64,000 nt of DNA from CBDCVD01 sp965224015 (GCA_965224015.1 OZ245032.1:1922001-1986000), one strand, 5' to 3'. Positions 53,664-63,667 are shown, numbered from the stretch's first letter. The notes: generated by a model from the sequence alone, not told the origin. A program made the numbers and translations.

Positions 53664-54394
53664 TAGAGAGACCAGCCGCCGTCGATGGCATAGGCCTGGC
53701 CGGTTGTGTAGGTTGCATTGGCAAGATAGACAGCCAGATCGGCGATCTCTTCAGGCTCGCCGATGCGCCCGATGGGTTGGCGGGCAATGAAGGCCTTGCG
53801 CGCCGCCTCAAAGTCCCCCTGGGCGCGCATACGCTCGTGCAAAGATGGGCTTTCGACGGTGCCGGGGCAAATGGCATTGCAGCGGATGCCCTGGCCGATA
53901 TAGTCCGCGGCAACCGCCTTGGTCAAGCCAATCACCGCAGCCTTGGTGGTGCCATAAACAAGGCGGTTGGGAACCCCCTTGATGGAACTGGCCACAGAGG
54001 ACATGTTGAGGATCACACCACCCCCGCGCTCCAGCATGTCAGGTAGAACCGCCCGGATTGTTCGGACCATGGAGCGGACATTCAGATCAACGGCAAAGTC
54101 AAACTCCTCGTTGGTCATGTCGAGAATACTACCGGAATGAACAAATCCGGCGCCGTTGAAAAGCAGATCAATGGGCCTGGCACCTGCGATCACCTGCCTG
54201 ACCGCTTCGTCGTCGAGGACATCAAGCCTTTGCGTGGCAATGCCTGAAATGCCGGACAGTTCGCAAAGCTTCTCCTCGTTGATATCGGTGGCGATCACGC
54301 GCGCGCCGGCGGCGGCAAAAGCGAGCGCCGTGGCACGCCCTATCCCTTGCGCTGCGGCGGTTACAAAGGCGGTCTTGTTTTTTATCCAGCTCAT
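53663..54394 (-). CDS. SDR-family oxidoreductase (3-hydroxybutyrate dehydrogenase type 2-like)
   Basis: A 243-residue classical SDR. The cofactor motif is TAAAQGIGRA, NGAG is the NNAG-equivalent, the catalytic Ser lies in MSSVAS and the Tyr/Lys pair in YGTTKAAV. The C-terminus GQAYAIDGGWSL is complete. It resembles the BDH2/DHRS6 and 2-keto-3-deoxy-fuconate dehydrogenase group; the substrate is uncertain. It is a single gene between repeat B and the RNase P RNA gene. Confidence 0.88.
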   Translation of the reverse strand: MSWIKNKTAFVTAAAQGIGRATALAFAAAGARVIATDINEEKLCELSGISGIATQRLDVLDDEAVRQVIAGARPIDLLFNGAGFVHSGSILDMTNEEFDFAVDLNVRSMVRTIRAVLPDMLERGGGVILNMSSVASSIKGVPNRLVYGTTKAAVIGLTKAVAADYIGQGIRCNAICPGTVESPSLHERMRAQGDFEAARKAFIARQPIGRIGEPEEIADLAVYLANATYTTGQAYAIDGGWSL

Positions 54395-54639
54395 ATTATT
54401 GTTCCCACAAAGCGTCCGCGCGTTTGCCGCCTATACCAGGGAGCTTTGCGTTTGCTCCCTGCGTCCCCAGTTCAAAACTGTTGTCTTGTCAGCACGATAC
54501 GTGATTAGCTTTATGTATTAATCGTAGCATAAAACTGCACTATAGCCGAAAACGACAATCCACCTCGGCGCGGAGAATCTCTCGCCTGAATTCAGACTTC
54601 GCTGCCTGGGCGCAAACGCGCCGCAGGCTCCCAACACGC

Positions 54640-55035
<396 letters not shown>

Positions 55036-55133
55036 GATGCGTGCTGGAAGCCTAAGGCAAAGCCAAAAAAACCACCCCCAGGCACAGCCGATACAGCGCA
55101 ATTATACGCTCATAAGCCCAAAAAGCAAAAGCC

Positions 55134-55154
55134 CTTGGCAAGGACCCTTGGTAA
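55134..55154 (+). repeat. Remnant of family B right end
   Basis: CTTGGCAAGGACCCTTGGTA matches the right ~20 bp of family B, between rnpB and the transglycosylase gene. The rest of the element is absent. Confidence 0.6.
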
Positions 55155-55173
55155 AACCGGCCCGGGACAATCG

Positions 55174-56208
55174 TTAATTTGCGCGACCCAAGTGTTTTTT
55201 GATGCGCCTGCAATAACGCCGTGTGTTGCTATTCGACTTGGTTCTTGCCAAGCCGCCGTTGTAGCGCATGGCAGTGCCACAAATACTGCCCTTGGCCAGT
55301 TGATAGGCCTTAGCCAAATATTTCATGCCGTATTTGATGTTGGTTCGCGGATCAAACAGATCCCGCAAGGACCCACGATAACCGATCAACCGTGCGGTTT
55401 GCGGCATGAGTTGCATAAGGCCAATCTCACCCGCACGACCACGGGCACGAGGATTGTAAGAGCTTTCTATGTGCACAACTGAATCAGCCAGACGTAAGGG
55501 AACCCCATAAGCCCTGGCGTAGCGGCGCACCACAGGCAGATAGGCACGCCGCCTGCTACTGAACACATTCCGGCTCTTTTCTGGCTTCATCCTCGGGGGT
55601 ATCGCTCCATTGGGTGTCAGCTCGAAGCGGGGCAATCCCATCATTGTTGATGAAACGCCCCCTACGCTGTTGAGTCCAAGAAACCCTGCGCCTACGGGCT
55701 TGACCCGGGTAAAGACAAAGCGCCTTCTCTGCGCCGGGGCAAGCGCGGCGACTTCGTGCGAGGGTGACTTGAGGCGCTGCATAATGGCATTACCGATAGC
55801 CATGCCCGCCATGTCAGCGCTGCGAACAATCGATCCCGTAACAATGGGTTTAGCGCTTGCGGTTGCCCGCGCCATTTTTCCCGTCAATGCCTGAGGCTTG
55901 GCAGGAGGGTGTCTAAGAATAGTGTCCGGAATGGCCATGGTGCTCGACAGCCGGCCATCGCTGAGCGCGGGCTCGGTTAGTGCTTGCTGGCCTTCGTCTT
56001 TGTCGTTAATAGTCGCAGGGACCGCCTGTAAGGCGGCTCGGAGCCGCTCTACGGCGCTATCGGCGCTCTTTTGTCCCAACACGGTCAAGGTATCGGCCTG
56101 GACAATGGGTGCCTTTGCATCGTCCTCAGCCTGAGCGGAAATGGGTAATATTAGAGGAAAAACAGCAACACCAGGCCACAGAATTTTTGCGACATCCGAT
56201 ACCCGCAT
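55174..56208 (-). CDS. Lytic transglycosylase (SLT domain)
   Basis: A 344-residue exported protein starting MRVSDVAKILWPGVAVF at 56208, with GGGAG and AAGGGA upstream; the longer frame to 56280 is less likely. A signal peptide ends near AQA. Residues ~30-200 are low-complexity linker. The C-terminal SLT domain has the catalytic Glu in VVHIESSYNPRARGRAGEIG, then LMQLMPQTARLIG and AMRYNGG. It cleaves peptidoglycan to 1,6-anhydro products in the periplasm. The very basic C-terminal end is unremarkable. Confidence 0.9.
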   Translation of the reverse strand: MRVSDVAKILWPGVAVFPLILPISAQAEDDAKAPIVQADTLTVLGQKSADSAVERLRAALQAVPATINDKDEGQQALTEPALSDGRLSSTMAIPDTILRHPPAKPQALTGKMARATASAKPIVTGSIVRSADMAGMAIGNAIMQRLKSPSHEVAALAPAQRRRFVFTRVKPVGAGFLGLNSVGGVSSTMMGLPRFELTPNGAIPPRMKPEKSRNVFSSRRRAYLPVVRRYARAYGVPLRLADSVVHIESSYNPRARGRAGEIGLMQLMPQTARLIGYRGSLRDLFDPRTNIKYGMKYLAKAYQLAKGSICGTAMRYNGGLARTKSNSNTRRYCRRIKKHLGRAN

Positions 56209-56732
56209 TCCCTTTTCTCCCCACTTGCTCACTGTATTTTCTAAGCTGACTGAGACCTTGTGACACGCTAAAATTGTCAAGGACCCGCCGTCCGGTCAAC
56301 CCCGCCCGGAAAATTTGGTTGCGAACACACATGCGTTTACGCAAATTCTGATCAATCCTTTATCCCCGCAAAACCTGGCCAAAGCGCTTGAATTACCCAC
56401 CAATCGTGCGGGGCCAACTCATCGAAAAAACGTGGCAAAAGTGTGTCGCGTCTGACTCTGGAAACAGGCTCAAACTGCAGTTGGGCTTGAGGCTTGTTGC
56501 GTATCAGCGCAAGGCTGCCCGCCGCCCAATCTGTTACAACACTATAGCAAAATGCGTTTCGCTTATACCCCTGGCAAAATGGGGACAGCGAAACGCCAAG
56601 CTGATCTAAACATCAGATCATAGGCGATTAACCTTAAAAAAACCCTTCAATCGATGATGACATGCATTACAACTGATTCGCCCGATACCGTGGGGAACCG
56701 CGCTGGGTTGACCAAGTCGTAAACAGACGTTT
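56209..56732. other. Gap without recognised gene, one C/A hybrid repeat
   Basis: Short frames here have no ribosome sites or recognisable similarity. CTATAGCAAAATGCG at 56542 passes into TTATACCCCTGG and ends GCCAAGCTGATC at 56607, a hybrid of a C left half with an A right half. The part just upstream of 56208 presumably holds the transglycosylase promoter. Confidence 0.6.
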
Positions 56733-57452
56733 TTAACTTTGGGCCTGGCGCTCTCGCCGGATCAGGTCGTAGGCGCGGTTGACCATGGCCAGGCGCTCAT
56801 TGGCCAATTTCAAACATGCCGTCGGCACGCCGCGCGCCTGCATGGTGTCGGGATGTCCCTGGCGAACGAGGGTCCGATACCGCTCGCGCAATTGTGCGTC
56901 GCTAGCCGAGCGCTCAAGACCCAAAGTGACATAAGGATCGCCCTCCTGAGGCACCGTATGCATGCTTAGAATCTGCGCGAACCGGTCCTGCGTAATGCCG
57001 AATATCTCGGCCACTTGCGCCAAATAGGCCACCTCGCGCTCATGCACGACACCGTCCGCCTTGGCAACATGAAACAGCGCATCAAGCACATCAAACAATG
57101 ACTCGCCGCCATGGCTTTCATCGGCAAGCAATCCCGCAAGGCGACGGGCGTAATGGTCAAATCCCGCAACGTCGGCCTGCGCCAGTTCAAAAAGACGCTC
57201 AACATTGGTTCGCTCCGCCTCGGGTATATCCATGATTTGATCAAATGCCTGCACCTCGTCGACGGTTACGACCCCGTCCGCACGGGCCATCTTTGCCGCA
57301 AGAGCGATCAGACCGGTGGTAAAAGCCACCTGACGGCGCGCACCGGAATCAAAACCCAACGGCGCCAGCAAAGTATCCACCACCTCGCCCACGCCACGCC
57401 TGGCAGCACTGACACTTGCCCGCAAACTTTCCCATAGTGTCTCTCGCGCCAT
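56733..57452 (-). CDS. DjlA-like TerB/J-domain protein
   Basis: A 239-residue protein. A TerB-like helical domain (about residues 45-160; MARADGVVTVDEVQAFDQIM and HVAKADGVVHEREVAYLAQV) is followed by a C-terminal J domain with HPD in LVRQGHPDTMQARG. The N-terminal membrane helix of E. coli DjlA is not evident. It is a probable DnaK co-chaperone. Its start overlaps the end of the rluC gene by one base, so they are co-transcribed. Confidence 0.87.
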   Translation of the reverse strand: MARETLWESLRASVSAARRGVGEVVDTLLAPLGFDSGARRQVAFTTGLIALAAKMARADGVVTVDEVQAFDQIMDIPEAERTNVERLFELAQADVAGFDHYARRLAGLLADESHGGESLFDVLDALFHVAKADGVVHEREVAYLAQVAEIFGITQDRFAQILSMHTVPQEGDPYVTLGLERSASDAQLRERYRTLVRQGHPDTMQARGVPTACLKLANERLAMVNRAYDLIRRERQAQS

Positions 57453-58435
57453 TACCCCGCCTCGCTTTCAAACCCCAGCAGGTTCCACGATTGTTGCATA
57501 TGCGGCGGCAGTGGCGCTGTCACGTCCAGGCTGCCTCCCCCTGGATGCGCAAGAACCAGTCGGCGCGCGTGTAAATGCAGCCGATTTTGTATCCCTCCCG
57601 GCAGGCGCCAATTCTCAAGACAAAAGTACTTGTCATCGCCCACAATCGGATACCCTGAATACGCCGTGTGAACGCGAAGTTGATGGGTGCGCCCGGTAAG
57701 GGGCATCAGTTCCAGCCAACTCAGTGTTGAACCCGCGCGCTCAATGACTTGATAATGGGTAACCGCGTGAGCAGCCCCCGGATCGCCATGGCTTACCACC
57801 TGCATGGTTTCATTCATCACCTCGCCGCGTTTGGCCAGATAGGTGGAGATTTTGCCGATGGCGGGTTTGGGAGACCCTGCGACCAGCGCCCAATAGGTCT
57901 TTTTTGCCGCGCGTGACCTGAAGGACCGGGCCAGGGACGCGGCCACAGAGCGCCGCCGCGCGACAACCAAAACCCCTGAGGTCTGCTTGTCAATGCGATG
58001 CACCAGGCGCGGGCGTTGCTCGTCAGGCCCTCGCCACGCCTCAAGCAGTCCATCCATATGGCGCTTTATGCCCGAGCCTCCCTGAACCGCCAGCCCTGCG
58101 GGTTTGTTAAAGACAAAAAGGTCTTCATCTTCATGCAGCAGGATTGTGCGCAAAAACGCGTCATCCTGGGCTTGTTGTTTTGGGCGGGTGGGAGCGCGTG
58201 TAAATATACGCTGCGCTATCCGGTCATCATCGCGTAAGGGAGGGACACGAATTTCCTGCCCCGCAGCAATCCGCAAACCGGCCTTGGCACGCTTGCCGTC
58301 CACACGCACCTGGCCGGTGCGCAACAGTTTTTGCAACCGGCCAAAAGGCAAAGCCGGATAGGTATTTTTGAACCAGCGATCCAGGCGCAAGCCATCGTCA
58401 TCCTGCTGCACCCGCTTCTTGACAACACCGCTCAT
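57452..58435 (-). CDS. rluC: 23S rRNA pseudouridine synthase (RluC/RluA family)
   Basis: A 327-residue enzyme with an N-terminal S4 domain (RLDRWFKNTYPALPFGRLQK followed by LLRTGQVRVDGKRAK) and a catalytic domain in which RIDKQTSGVLVVARR contains the catalytic Asp of the HRLDxxTSG motif. The ATG at 58435 overlaps the crcB stop (ATGA); an upstream start eight codons earlier is possible. It makes pseudouridine in 23S rRNA; the RluC versus RluD assignment rests on neighbours and is less certain. Confidence 0.9.
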   Translation of the reverse strand: MSGVVKKRVQQDDDGLRLDRWFKNTYPALPFGRLQKLLRTGQVRVDGKRAKAGLRIAAGQEIRVPPLRDDDRIAQRIFTRAPTRPKQQAQDDAFLRTILLHEDEDLFVFNKPAGLAVQGGSGIKRHMDGLLEAWRGPDEQRPRLVHRIDKQTSGVLVVARRRSVAASLARSFRSRAAKKTYWALVAGSPKPAIGKISTYLAKRGEVMNETMQVVSHGDPGAAHAVTHYQVIERAGSTLSWLELMPLTGRTHQLRVHTAYSGYPIVGDDKYFCLENWRLPGGIQNRLHLHARRLVLAHPGGGSLDVTAPLPPHMQQSWNLLGFESEAG

Positions 58436-58812
58436 GAGAACAATCCGCGTCCAACCCATAGCCCCATAAACAGGGCCGCAATCGACAGAAAAACCGATGA
58501 CGCCCCATAGGCAACCGCCGCCGCGAGGGCGCCGCGCTGGTAAAGGGTGACAACATCAAGCGAAAAGGCCGAAAACGTGGTGAAGCCACCGAGAACACCG
58601 GTCGCTAAAAACAGGCGAAGCTCCTGGCCAACCCCGGTGGCGCGAACGAGGCCGGCAATCAGCGCCCCCATGGCCAGACTGCCAACAATATTGACACCCA
58701 ACGTGCCCCAGGGAAACCCAGGGCCCAGATAGCGCAGCGCCGCCATGCCGGCCAGATGGCGCAAGCTGGCCCCAATCGCCCCTCCAAGAGCAACAAGCCA
58801 TAAATGGTTCAC
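58432..58812 (-). CDS. crcB: Fluoride ion channel CrcB/Fluc
   Basis: A 126-residue membrane protein with four helices. GGAIGASLRHLAG, FPWGTLGVNIVGSLAMG and TGVLGGFTTFSAFSLD are the Fluc pore and phenylalanine-box motifs. It exports fluoride as an antiparallel dimer. No fluoride riboswitch was recognised. It is the first of crcB-rluC-djlA, directly downstream of a family D element. Confidence 0.95.
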   Translation of the reverse strand: MNHLWLVALGGAIGASLRHLAGMAALRYLGPGFPWGTLGVNIVGSLAMGALIAGLVRATGVGQELRLFLATGVLGGFTTFSAFSLDVVTLYQRGALAAAVAYGASSVFLSIAALFMGLWVGRGLFS

Positions 58813-58833
58813 GGGCCAACCCCCTTGGTTCTA

Positions 58834-59107
58834 GAGCGTGTCATGTCTTAATAGAAGCAATTCTGTTTCTCGATTGGCGAGGCGATTCCCACGTTCAAGG
58901 CGATCGAAGGGCGATGGCGATCCATCTCCCAAGAGCGGCTTAGGCGTGGGCGTTGCGCCAATCGGAAACCCGAAGGGACGGGCGCTTTTGCGCCAATATG
59001 GACCTTAAGTCTCTTGCAAATAGCCTCACTATATCCTGCGAGACCTAAGGCCCATCTTGTCACAAAATCGCTCCGTCAGAATGATTCTATTAAGACCTGA
59101 CACGCTC
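58834..59107 (+). mobile_element. Intact family D MITE-like element
   Basis: 274 bp, with inverted ends GAGCGTGTCATGTCTTAATA and the complement of GAGCGTGTCAGGTCTTAATA, ~23 bp each with few mismatches. It is flanked on both sides by TA (CTA-GAG ... CTC-TAG), as for elements that target TA. It has no coding capacity. An internal direct/inverted motif (GATTGGCGAGGC, GCGTTGCGCCAATC) is shared with other copies. A non-autonomous element moved by an unseen transposase is likely. Confidence 0.85.
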
Positions 59108-59152
59108 TAGCGTATCCTATCAAAGTCCACAACAGATCGCCCATCCCGAAGC

Positions 59153-60481
59153 CTATTTATCGATTTCGGTTTCCGATCGTTTGGCGCGCAGAGCCGCCCA
59201 ATAGTCAAGGCGTCTTTTCAACTCCTGCTCAAAACCGCGCCCTGTCGGTACATAAAATGTCTGACGGCCGATTTCGGATGGAAAGTAATCTTGACCGGAA
59301 AACGCCTCCTCGGTATCGTGGTCATAGACGTAACCTGCGCCATAGCGCTCCTCGCGCATCAGCGTAGTGGGGGCGTTCAGGATATGTTTGGGGGGCATCA
59401 GCGAGCCGTGATCCTTGGCCGCACGGCGCGCGGCCTTATAGGCCACGTAGGCGGCATTGGATTTGGGGGCTGCGGCCAGATAAATAGTCGCCTGAGCCAG
59501 GGCCAGTTCTCCCTCGGGAGAGCCGAGCATGTGGTAGGCTTGCCTAGCCGCATTGGCCTGAACAAGAGCCCTATCATCAGCAAGGCCAATATCCTCAATG
59601 GCCATGCGAATAAGGCGCCGGGCCAGATACATGGGGTCCTCACCGGCATCCAGCATACGGGCCAGATAATAAAGCGCTGCGTCCACATCGGAGCCGCGCA
59701 CGGACTTATGCAGCGCCGATATCAGATTGTAGTGACCGTCCTGCGATTTGTCATAAATCGGTGCGCGGCGCTGAACAAGCTCTGTTAAGGCCCTGGCATC
59801 AAGAACCACATTCGCGTCGGCGCGCGCCCCCCGCCACACGTCCTCAGCCAGCATAAGCAGGGCCCGCCCGTCGCCGTCAGCCATGGACACAAGCGCCTCC
59901 CGCGCCCCCTCGTCGATGGCAAGTTTTCCCCCCAGATGCGCCTCGGCCGCCTCCAGCAACCGCAGCAGCGCCTGGCGATCAAGCGCCTTGAAGACCAACA
60001 CCTGGGCCCGCGACAGCAAGGCCGCATTCAACTCAAATGATGGGTTTTGCGTTGTCGCCCCCACCAATGTGACCGTACCGTCTTCCATGACAGGCAGAAA
60101 ACTGTCCTGTTGGGTGCGATTAAAGCGATGGATCTCGTCGACAAACAACAGGGTGCCGGTGCCGGTTTGGCGTCGGGCCCGGGCCTGGCCAAAGAGCTTT
60201 TTCAGTTCTGCAACGCCGGAAAAAATGGCGGAGATTTGCTGGAAATGCATGTCCGTCTCATCCGCCAGCAGCCGCGCCACGGTGGTTTTTCCCGTTCCCG
60301 GCGGGCCCCAGAACACCAGCGAGCCGAGGCTCCCACTTTTCAGCATGCGCATCAGCGCCCCATCGGGCCCTGTCAAATGCGCCTGTCCGACAACCCCAGA
60401 CAAGTGCGTAGGGCGCAACCGGTCGGCGAGAGGCCGCGGCGCCTGAGCAGAAAGGCCCGCAGCCTCAAACAGATTGCCCAT
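59153..60481 (-). CDS. rarA: Replication-associated recombination protein A (RarA/MgsA)
   Basis: A 442-residue AAA+ ATPase of the clamp-loader clade. VFWGPPGTGKTTVARLLADE is Walker A, LLFVDEIHRFNRTQQDSFLP Walker B and GATTQNPSFELNAALLSRAQ sensor 1. The C-terminal MgsA domain has DVDAALYYLARMLDAGEDPM. It acts at stalled replication forks. It follows degQ, a conserved pairing, with a 25-base gap. Confidence 0.95.
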   Translation of the reverse strand: MGNLFEAAGLSAQAPRPLADRLRPTHLSGVVGQAHLTGPDGALMRMLKSGSLGSLVFWGPPGTGKTTVARLLADETDMHFQQISAIFSGVAELKKLFGQARARRQTGTGTLLFVDEIHRFNRTQQDSFLPVMEDGTVTLVGATTQNPSFELNAALLSRAQVLVFKALDRQALLRLLEAAEAHLGGKLAIDEGAREALVSMADGDGRALLMLAEDVWRGARADANVVLDARALTELVQRRAPIYDKSQDGHYNLISALHKSVRGSDVDAALYYLARMLDAGEDPMYLARRLIRMAIEDIGLADDRALVQANAARQAYHMLGSPEGELALAQATIYLAAAPKSNAAYVAYKAARRAAKDHGSLMPPKHILNAPTTLMREERYGAGYVYDHDTEEAFSGQDYFPSEIGRQTFYVPTGRGFEQELKRRLDYWAALRAKRSETEIDK

Positions 60482-60506
60482 GAAAGACCCCTTTGCCGTG
60501 GTCGGT

Positions 60507-61991
60507 TCACCCGTTGATGATCGTCGATATCAGGCGACCACCTCGCTCAACGGAAAATCGCCAAAACGTGCGCCGCTCACGAATCAAATCTCGCAAATCG
60601 GCCGTTTTGCGGATATTCACTCCATTAATGATACGCACGATATCCCCTTTGCGCAAACCAATACGCGCGGCAGGCGAGCCGCGCTTGACCTGGACAACGG
60701 CGACCCCGCGCTCGTCATTAGCCAGCGACAGCTCCTCGCTCACCGCGGGAGAAAGATTGGCCACCGTTGCACCGGAAAAGGGCGAGGGACCAGACAGAAC
60801 CATCTCCTGCCTGGGAACGGTCTCCGCAGGAGGCTCAAGGGCAACATCAAGGGTCTGCCGCCGGTTGCCCCGCAGGATATCGATTTTAGACTTGCCCCCA
60901 AGGGCCTTGGTTGCAAAGCGGTAGGAAAAGCTGTCAGGGTTTTCTATTGGCTTGCCATCAAGAGCGAGGATAACATCACCGATGCGCAATCCCGCTCGGG
61001 CCGCCGGACTCTGATCAAAAACATGGGTGACAATTGCCCCCATCGGTCGCTCCAAAGCCAACACCGCCAGCATGTCAGCGCTCACCCCTTGCAACTGCGC
61101 CCCGAGCCAGGCCCTCTTGACCGATGTTCCCGCGGCGGCAGCGTCAATCACCCTGCGCACCATATTGACCGGTATGGCAAACCCTATCCCGTTGGAGCCT
61201 CCGGAGCGGGTAAAGATCGCCGTATTAATCCCCACCAGGTGGCCGTTCATGTCAATCAAGGCGCCACCGGAGTTGCCCGGATTGATGGCGGCATCTGTCT
61301 GGATGAAAAACTGGTAGTCGGACACGCCGACCTGGGTGCGCGCAAGGGCGGATACAATACCACTGGTCACCGTCTGTCCAACACCAAAAGGATTGCCAAT
61401 CGCCAGCACCAGATCCCCCACCTCCAGGGCCTCCGAGTCCGCCGCAAGATGCACAAACGCAAAAGCCTCATCGTCACTGTTAATTTTCAAAACCGCAAGG
61501 TCCGTGCGTTCGTCGCGTAAAACAATATCGGCAGGGTACTCGCGCTTGTCGGCGAGCACCACTCGGATTTCCTCTGCATCAGCGATCACGTGGTGGTTTG
61601 TAACCACGAGGCCATCAGCGCGCACGATCACACCGGAGCCCAGCGAACGGGCGCTGGGCCCGGGACGGGAACGACGGTCATCACCAAAGAAATGGCGGAA
61701 AAACGGATCATCGAAAAATGGCGACGGGGAACGGCGCGACAAACGCTTGGCGTGAACATTGACAACCCCGGGCGCTGCCGCCTTAACGACAGGTGCAAAG
61801 GACATCTGCAACGTGTCGCGGCTTTGCGGCACCTGGCGAACTGTTTCTGCGCTCGCGTCGCTCATCCGTATCATAAAAAACGCAGCAACAGCCACAAGAA
61901 ACAATTGCAGAATCAAAATGTGCCATGTTCGCCTGAGCCCGGTCGGATATTGTATTTCGGGTGAGCGCTGCATCGGTGATCGGTGATTCAT
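60507..61991 (-). CDS. DegP/DegQ-type periplasmic serine protease
   Basis: A ~494-residue protein with an N-terminal membrane helix/signal (TWHILILQLFLVAVAAFFMI). The trypsin-like domain has catalytic His in VVTNHHVIADAEE, Asp in RTDLAVLKI and Ser in AAINPGNSGGALIDM. Two PDZ domains follow (about residues 275-370 and 400-490). I prefer the ATG at 61991, with AAGG eight bases upstream; GTG at 62033 and ATG at 61973 are alternatives. Function: periplasmic protein quality control. An acidic-basic loop rich in Phe/Arg/Ser (SPSPFFDDPFFRHFFGDD) is typical of the alphaproteobacterial members. Confidence 0.92.
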   Translation of the reverse strand: MNHRSPMQRSPEIQYPTGLRRTWHILILQLFLVAVAAFFMIRMSDASAETVRQVPQSRDTLQMSFAPVVKAAAPGVVNVHAKRLSRRSPSPFFDDPFFRHFFGDDRRSRPGPSARSLGSGVIVRADGLVVTNHHVIADAEEIRVVLADKREYPADIVLRDERTDLAVLKINSDDEAFAFVHLAADSEALEVGDLVLAIGNPFGVGQTVTSGIVSALARTQVGVSDYQFFIQTDAAINPGNSGGALIDMNGHLVGINTAIFTRSGGSNGIGFAIPVNMVRRVIDAAAAGTSVKRAWLGAQLQGVSADMLAVLALERPMGAIVTHVFDQSPAARAGLRIGDVILALDGKPIENPDSFSYRFATKALGGKSKIDILRGNRRQTLDVALEPPAETVPRQEMVLSGPSPFSGATVANLSPAVSEELSLANDERGVAVVQVKRGSPAARIGLRKGDIVRIINGVNIRKTADLRDLIRERRTFWRFSVERGGRLISTIING

Positions 61992-62053
61992 GTCTAATGC
62001 CTTATCTCGTGCCTTTCTATTAACGGGCATCACCTGCCCGCTCCCCAGACTCG

Positions 62054-62497
62054 CTACAGGCGTCTATCAAACTTCGTTGAGAGAATTATGGCCGATTCGG
62101 TACTTTCAACACCATCGAGTTTTCCAATAAAATCCAGCGTTTTATCGATGGCTTCAGGGCTGGCGCAGGCAACTTCGGCAACGAGATCAATTTTACCGCT
62201 AACCGCATGCAAGACCGTTATGTCCGGGCGACGCTTTAAGATGCTCACAACACTGGCAAGCGCTCGCGGCACTACATGCAACATAATAATAGCACGAACC
62301 ACGTCAAGTCCCGCCTCCGCTCCCAGGCGCAGGCCATAGCCAGCAATGACACCGCTCTCCTCCAGGCGACGCAGACGATCTTGAACGGTCGAACGGGACT
62401 TGCCGAGCTTGCGGGCCAGGGCGGAAACCGACAACCGCGCATCAACAGAAAGAAGCGCAAGCAGGGCCTTGTCAGTTGTGTTGAGTCTTTGAGGCAT
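62054..62497 (-). CDS. Lrp/AsnC-family transcriptional regulator
   Basis: A 147-residue regulator. The N-terminal winged helix has LLALLSVDARLSVSALARKL and KSRSTVQDRLRRLEESGVI. The C-terminal RAM domain has VLHAVSGKIDLVAEVACASP, the ligand-binding region. It acts as a local or global regulator of amino acid-related genes; the target is not evident, since its neighbours are degQ and a repeat-rich gap. Confidence 0.92.
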   Translation of the reverse strand: MPQRLNTTDKALLALLSVDARLSVSALARKLGKSRSTVQDRLRRLEESGVIAGYGLRLGAEAGLDVVRAIIMLHVVPRALASVVSILKRRPDITVLHAVSGKIDLVAEVACASPEAIDKTLDFIGKLDGVESTESAIILSTKFDRRL

Positions 62498-62751
62498 GAT
62501 CGCACGTCCGGGTTAAGGTTGGTTCAATTATATGGGCCTCTTGATTAACGGACCCCAGTTCTGTTTAAGGATTTAGGTTCATTTTTGGTTTGCGAGTTTT
62601 AAGCTGATAGGCGGTCAGGCAGGAAAGCATGTGAACCATGGCATTGGTCGGCGATCTGTGTCTTGTATGAACAAGACCCATCCGCAATTTGCGTTGGTCA
62701 AAGACAGTCTCAATAATAAGGCGCTGGCGTATAACTGCGAACGTCTGATTA

Positions 62752-62854
62752 ATACCAGCGGTATGGGCTTTATAGACACGTCGGCTGGGGTGGGGCCTTG
62801 ATAACACACTTAACTGACGCTAATGCATGAGCCATTGTCAAGGGCCTTTGGTAT
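62752..62854 (+). repeat. Family B element
   Basis: A full 103-bp copy, with several substitutions compared with the others, ending eight bases before the rlmB start. The wider gap 62498-62861 otherwise shows no gene. Confidence 0.9.
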
Positions 62855-62861
62855 TATCCCT

Positions 62862-63665
62862 ATGTACGCTCACAAAAATCAGGTGCAAAAGCCATTCTGG
62901 ATATACGGGTTTCACCCCGTGCGTGCGGCCATCATGAACCCAAGGCGCAAGAAGATCACCTTGAAAATAACACCCAATGCCGCTCGGCGCCTGGCGCAAA
63001 GTGAAGTTGATCCAGGCTTTTTGGAAGCGATTACGAAGGAAATCGTACCCCCTTCACATGTTGCCCGGGATTTGCCTGTAGATGCGGTTCATCAAGGCCT
63101 GGCGCTTCAGGTGCTGGCTCTGAAGCAGACATCCCTTAGTCGCATGCAAGGTAAGACACGCCTCGTTCTGCTTGATCAAGTGACCGATCCCCACAATGTG
63201 GGAGCAATACTGCGCACGGCAACGGCGTTTGCCTGTGATGCGGTCATCACCACAACCCGACACAGCCCGCCGGAAAGCGGGGTCCTGGCCAAATCCGCCA
63301 GTGGGGCTCTCGACAGGATCGCCTACGTGCGCGTGACCAACTTGGCGCGCGCCATTGAAACCGTTCAGAAAGAGGGATTTTTTGTCATTGGACTTGATGG
63401 CGGGGCCGATCAACCGCTGGCCCGGCTATTGACTGGCGGGGGCGCAAATTCCGAGCCCGTGGCGTTTGTATTCGGCGCGGAAGGCAAGGGCTTGCGCCAA
63501 AGAACCCGAGCCTGCTGCGACGCCCTTGCTCACCTGCCTACATCGCCGGCGGCTTATGGCAGCTTAAACGTTTCAAATGCTTGCGCCAGCGCTTTAAGCA
63601 CCTTGAATGTGCTGGCGTGTTCGCCTCGCCAATCGAGAAACAGAATGGGTTCTATTAAGACATAA
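62862..63665 (+). CDS. rlmB: 23S rRNA (guanosine-2'-O-)-methyltransferase RlmB-like, C-terminus rewritten by repeat
   Basis: A 267-residue SPOUT methyltransferase. The substrate-binding domain begins FWIYGFHPVRAAIMNPRRKK. The knot has LLDQVTDPHNVGAILRTATA, VFGAEGKGLR and GSLNVSNACASAL, giving SAM-binding and the catalytic Asn/Ser region. After SLNVSNACASAL the frame passes into a reversed family D end, which encodes the last ~15 residues (SPRQSRNRMGSIKT) and the stop. The native end is normally only a few residues beyond this block, so activity may survive. The start lies eight bases after a B element with no ribosome site. Target: Gm2251-type methylation of 23S rRNA. Confidence 0.88.
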   Translation: MYAHKNQVQKPFWIYGFHPVRAAIMNPRRKKITLKITPNAARRLAQSEVDPGFLEAITKEIVPPSHVARDLPVDAVHQGLALQVLALKQTSLSRMQGKTRLVLLDQVTDPHNVGAILRTATAFACDAVITTTRHSPPESGVLAKSASGALDRIAYVRVTNLARAIETVQKEGFFVIGLDGGADQPLARLLTGGGANSEPVAFVFGAEGKGLRQRTRACCDALAHLPTSPAAYGSLNVSNACASALSTLNVLACSPRQSRNRMGSIKT

Positions 63666-63667
63666 CA
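63618..63667 (-). mobile_element. Single end of family D element inside rlmB 3' end
   Basis: Reading CGCCTCGCCAATCGAGAAAC, then AGAATGGGTTCTATTAAGAC and ATAACACGCTC, this is ~55 bp of the D end in minus orientation; the interior is absent. Confidence 0.8.
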
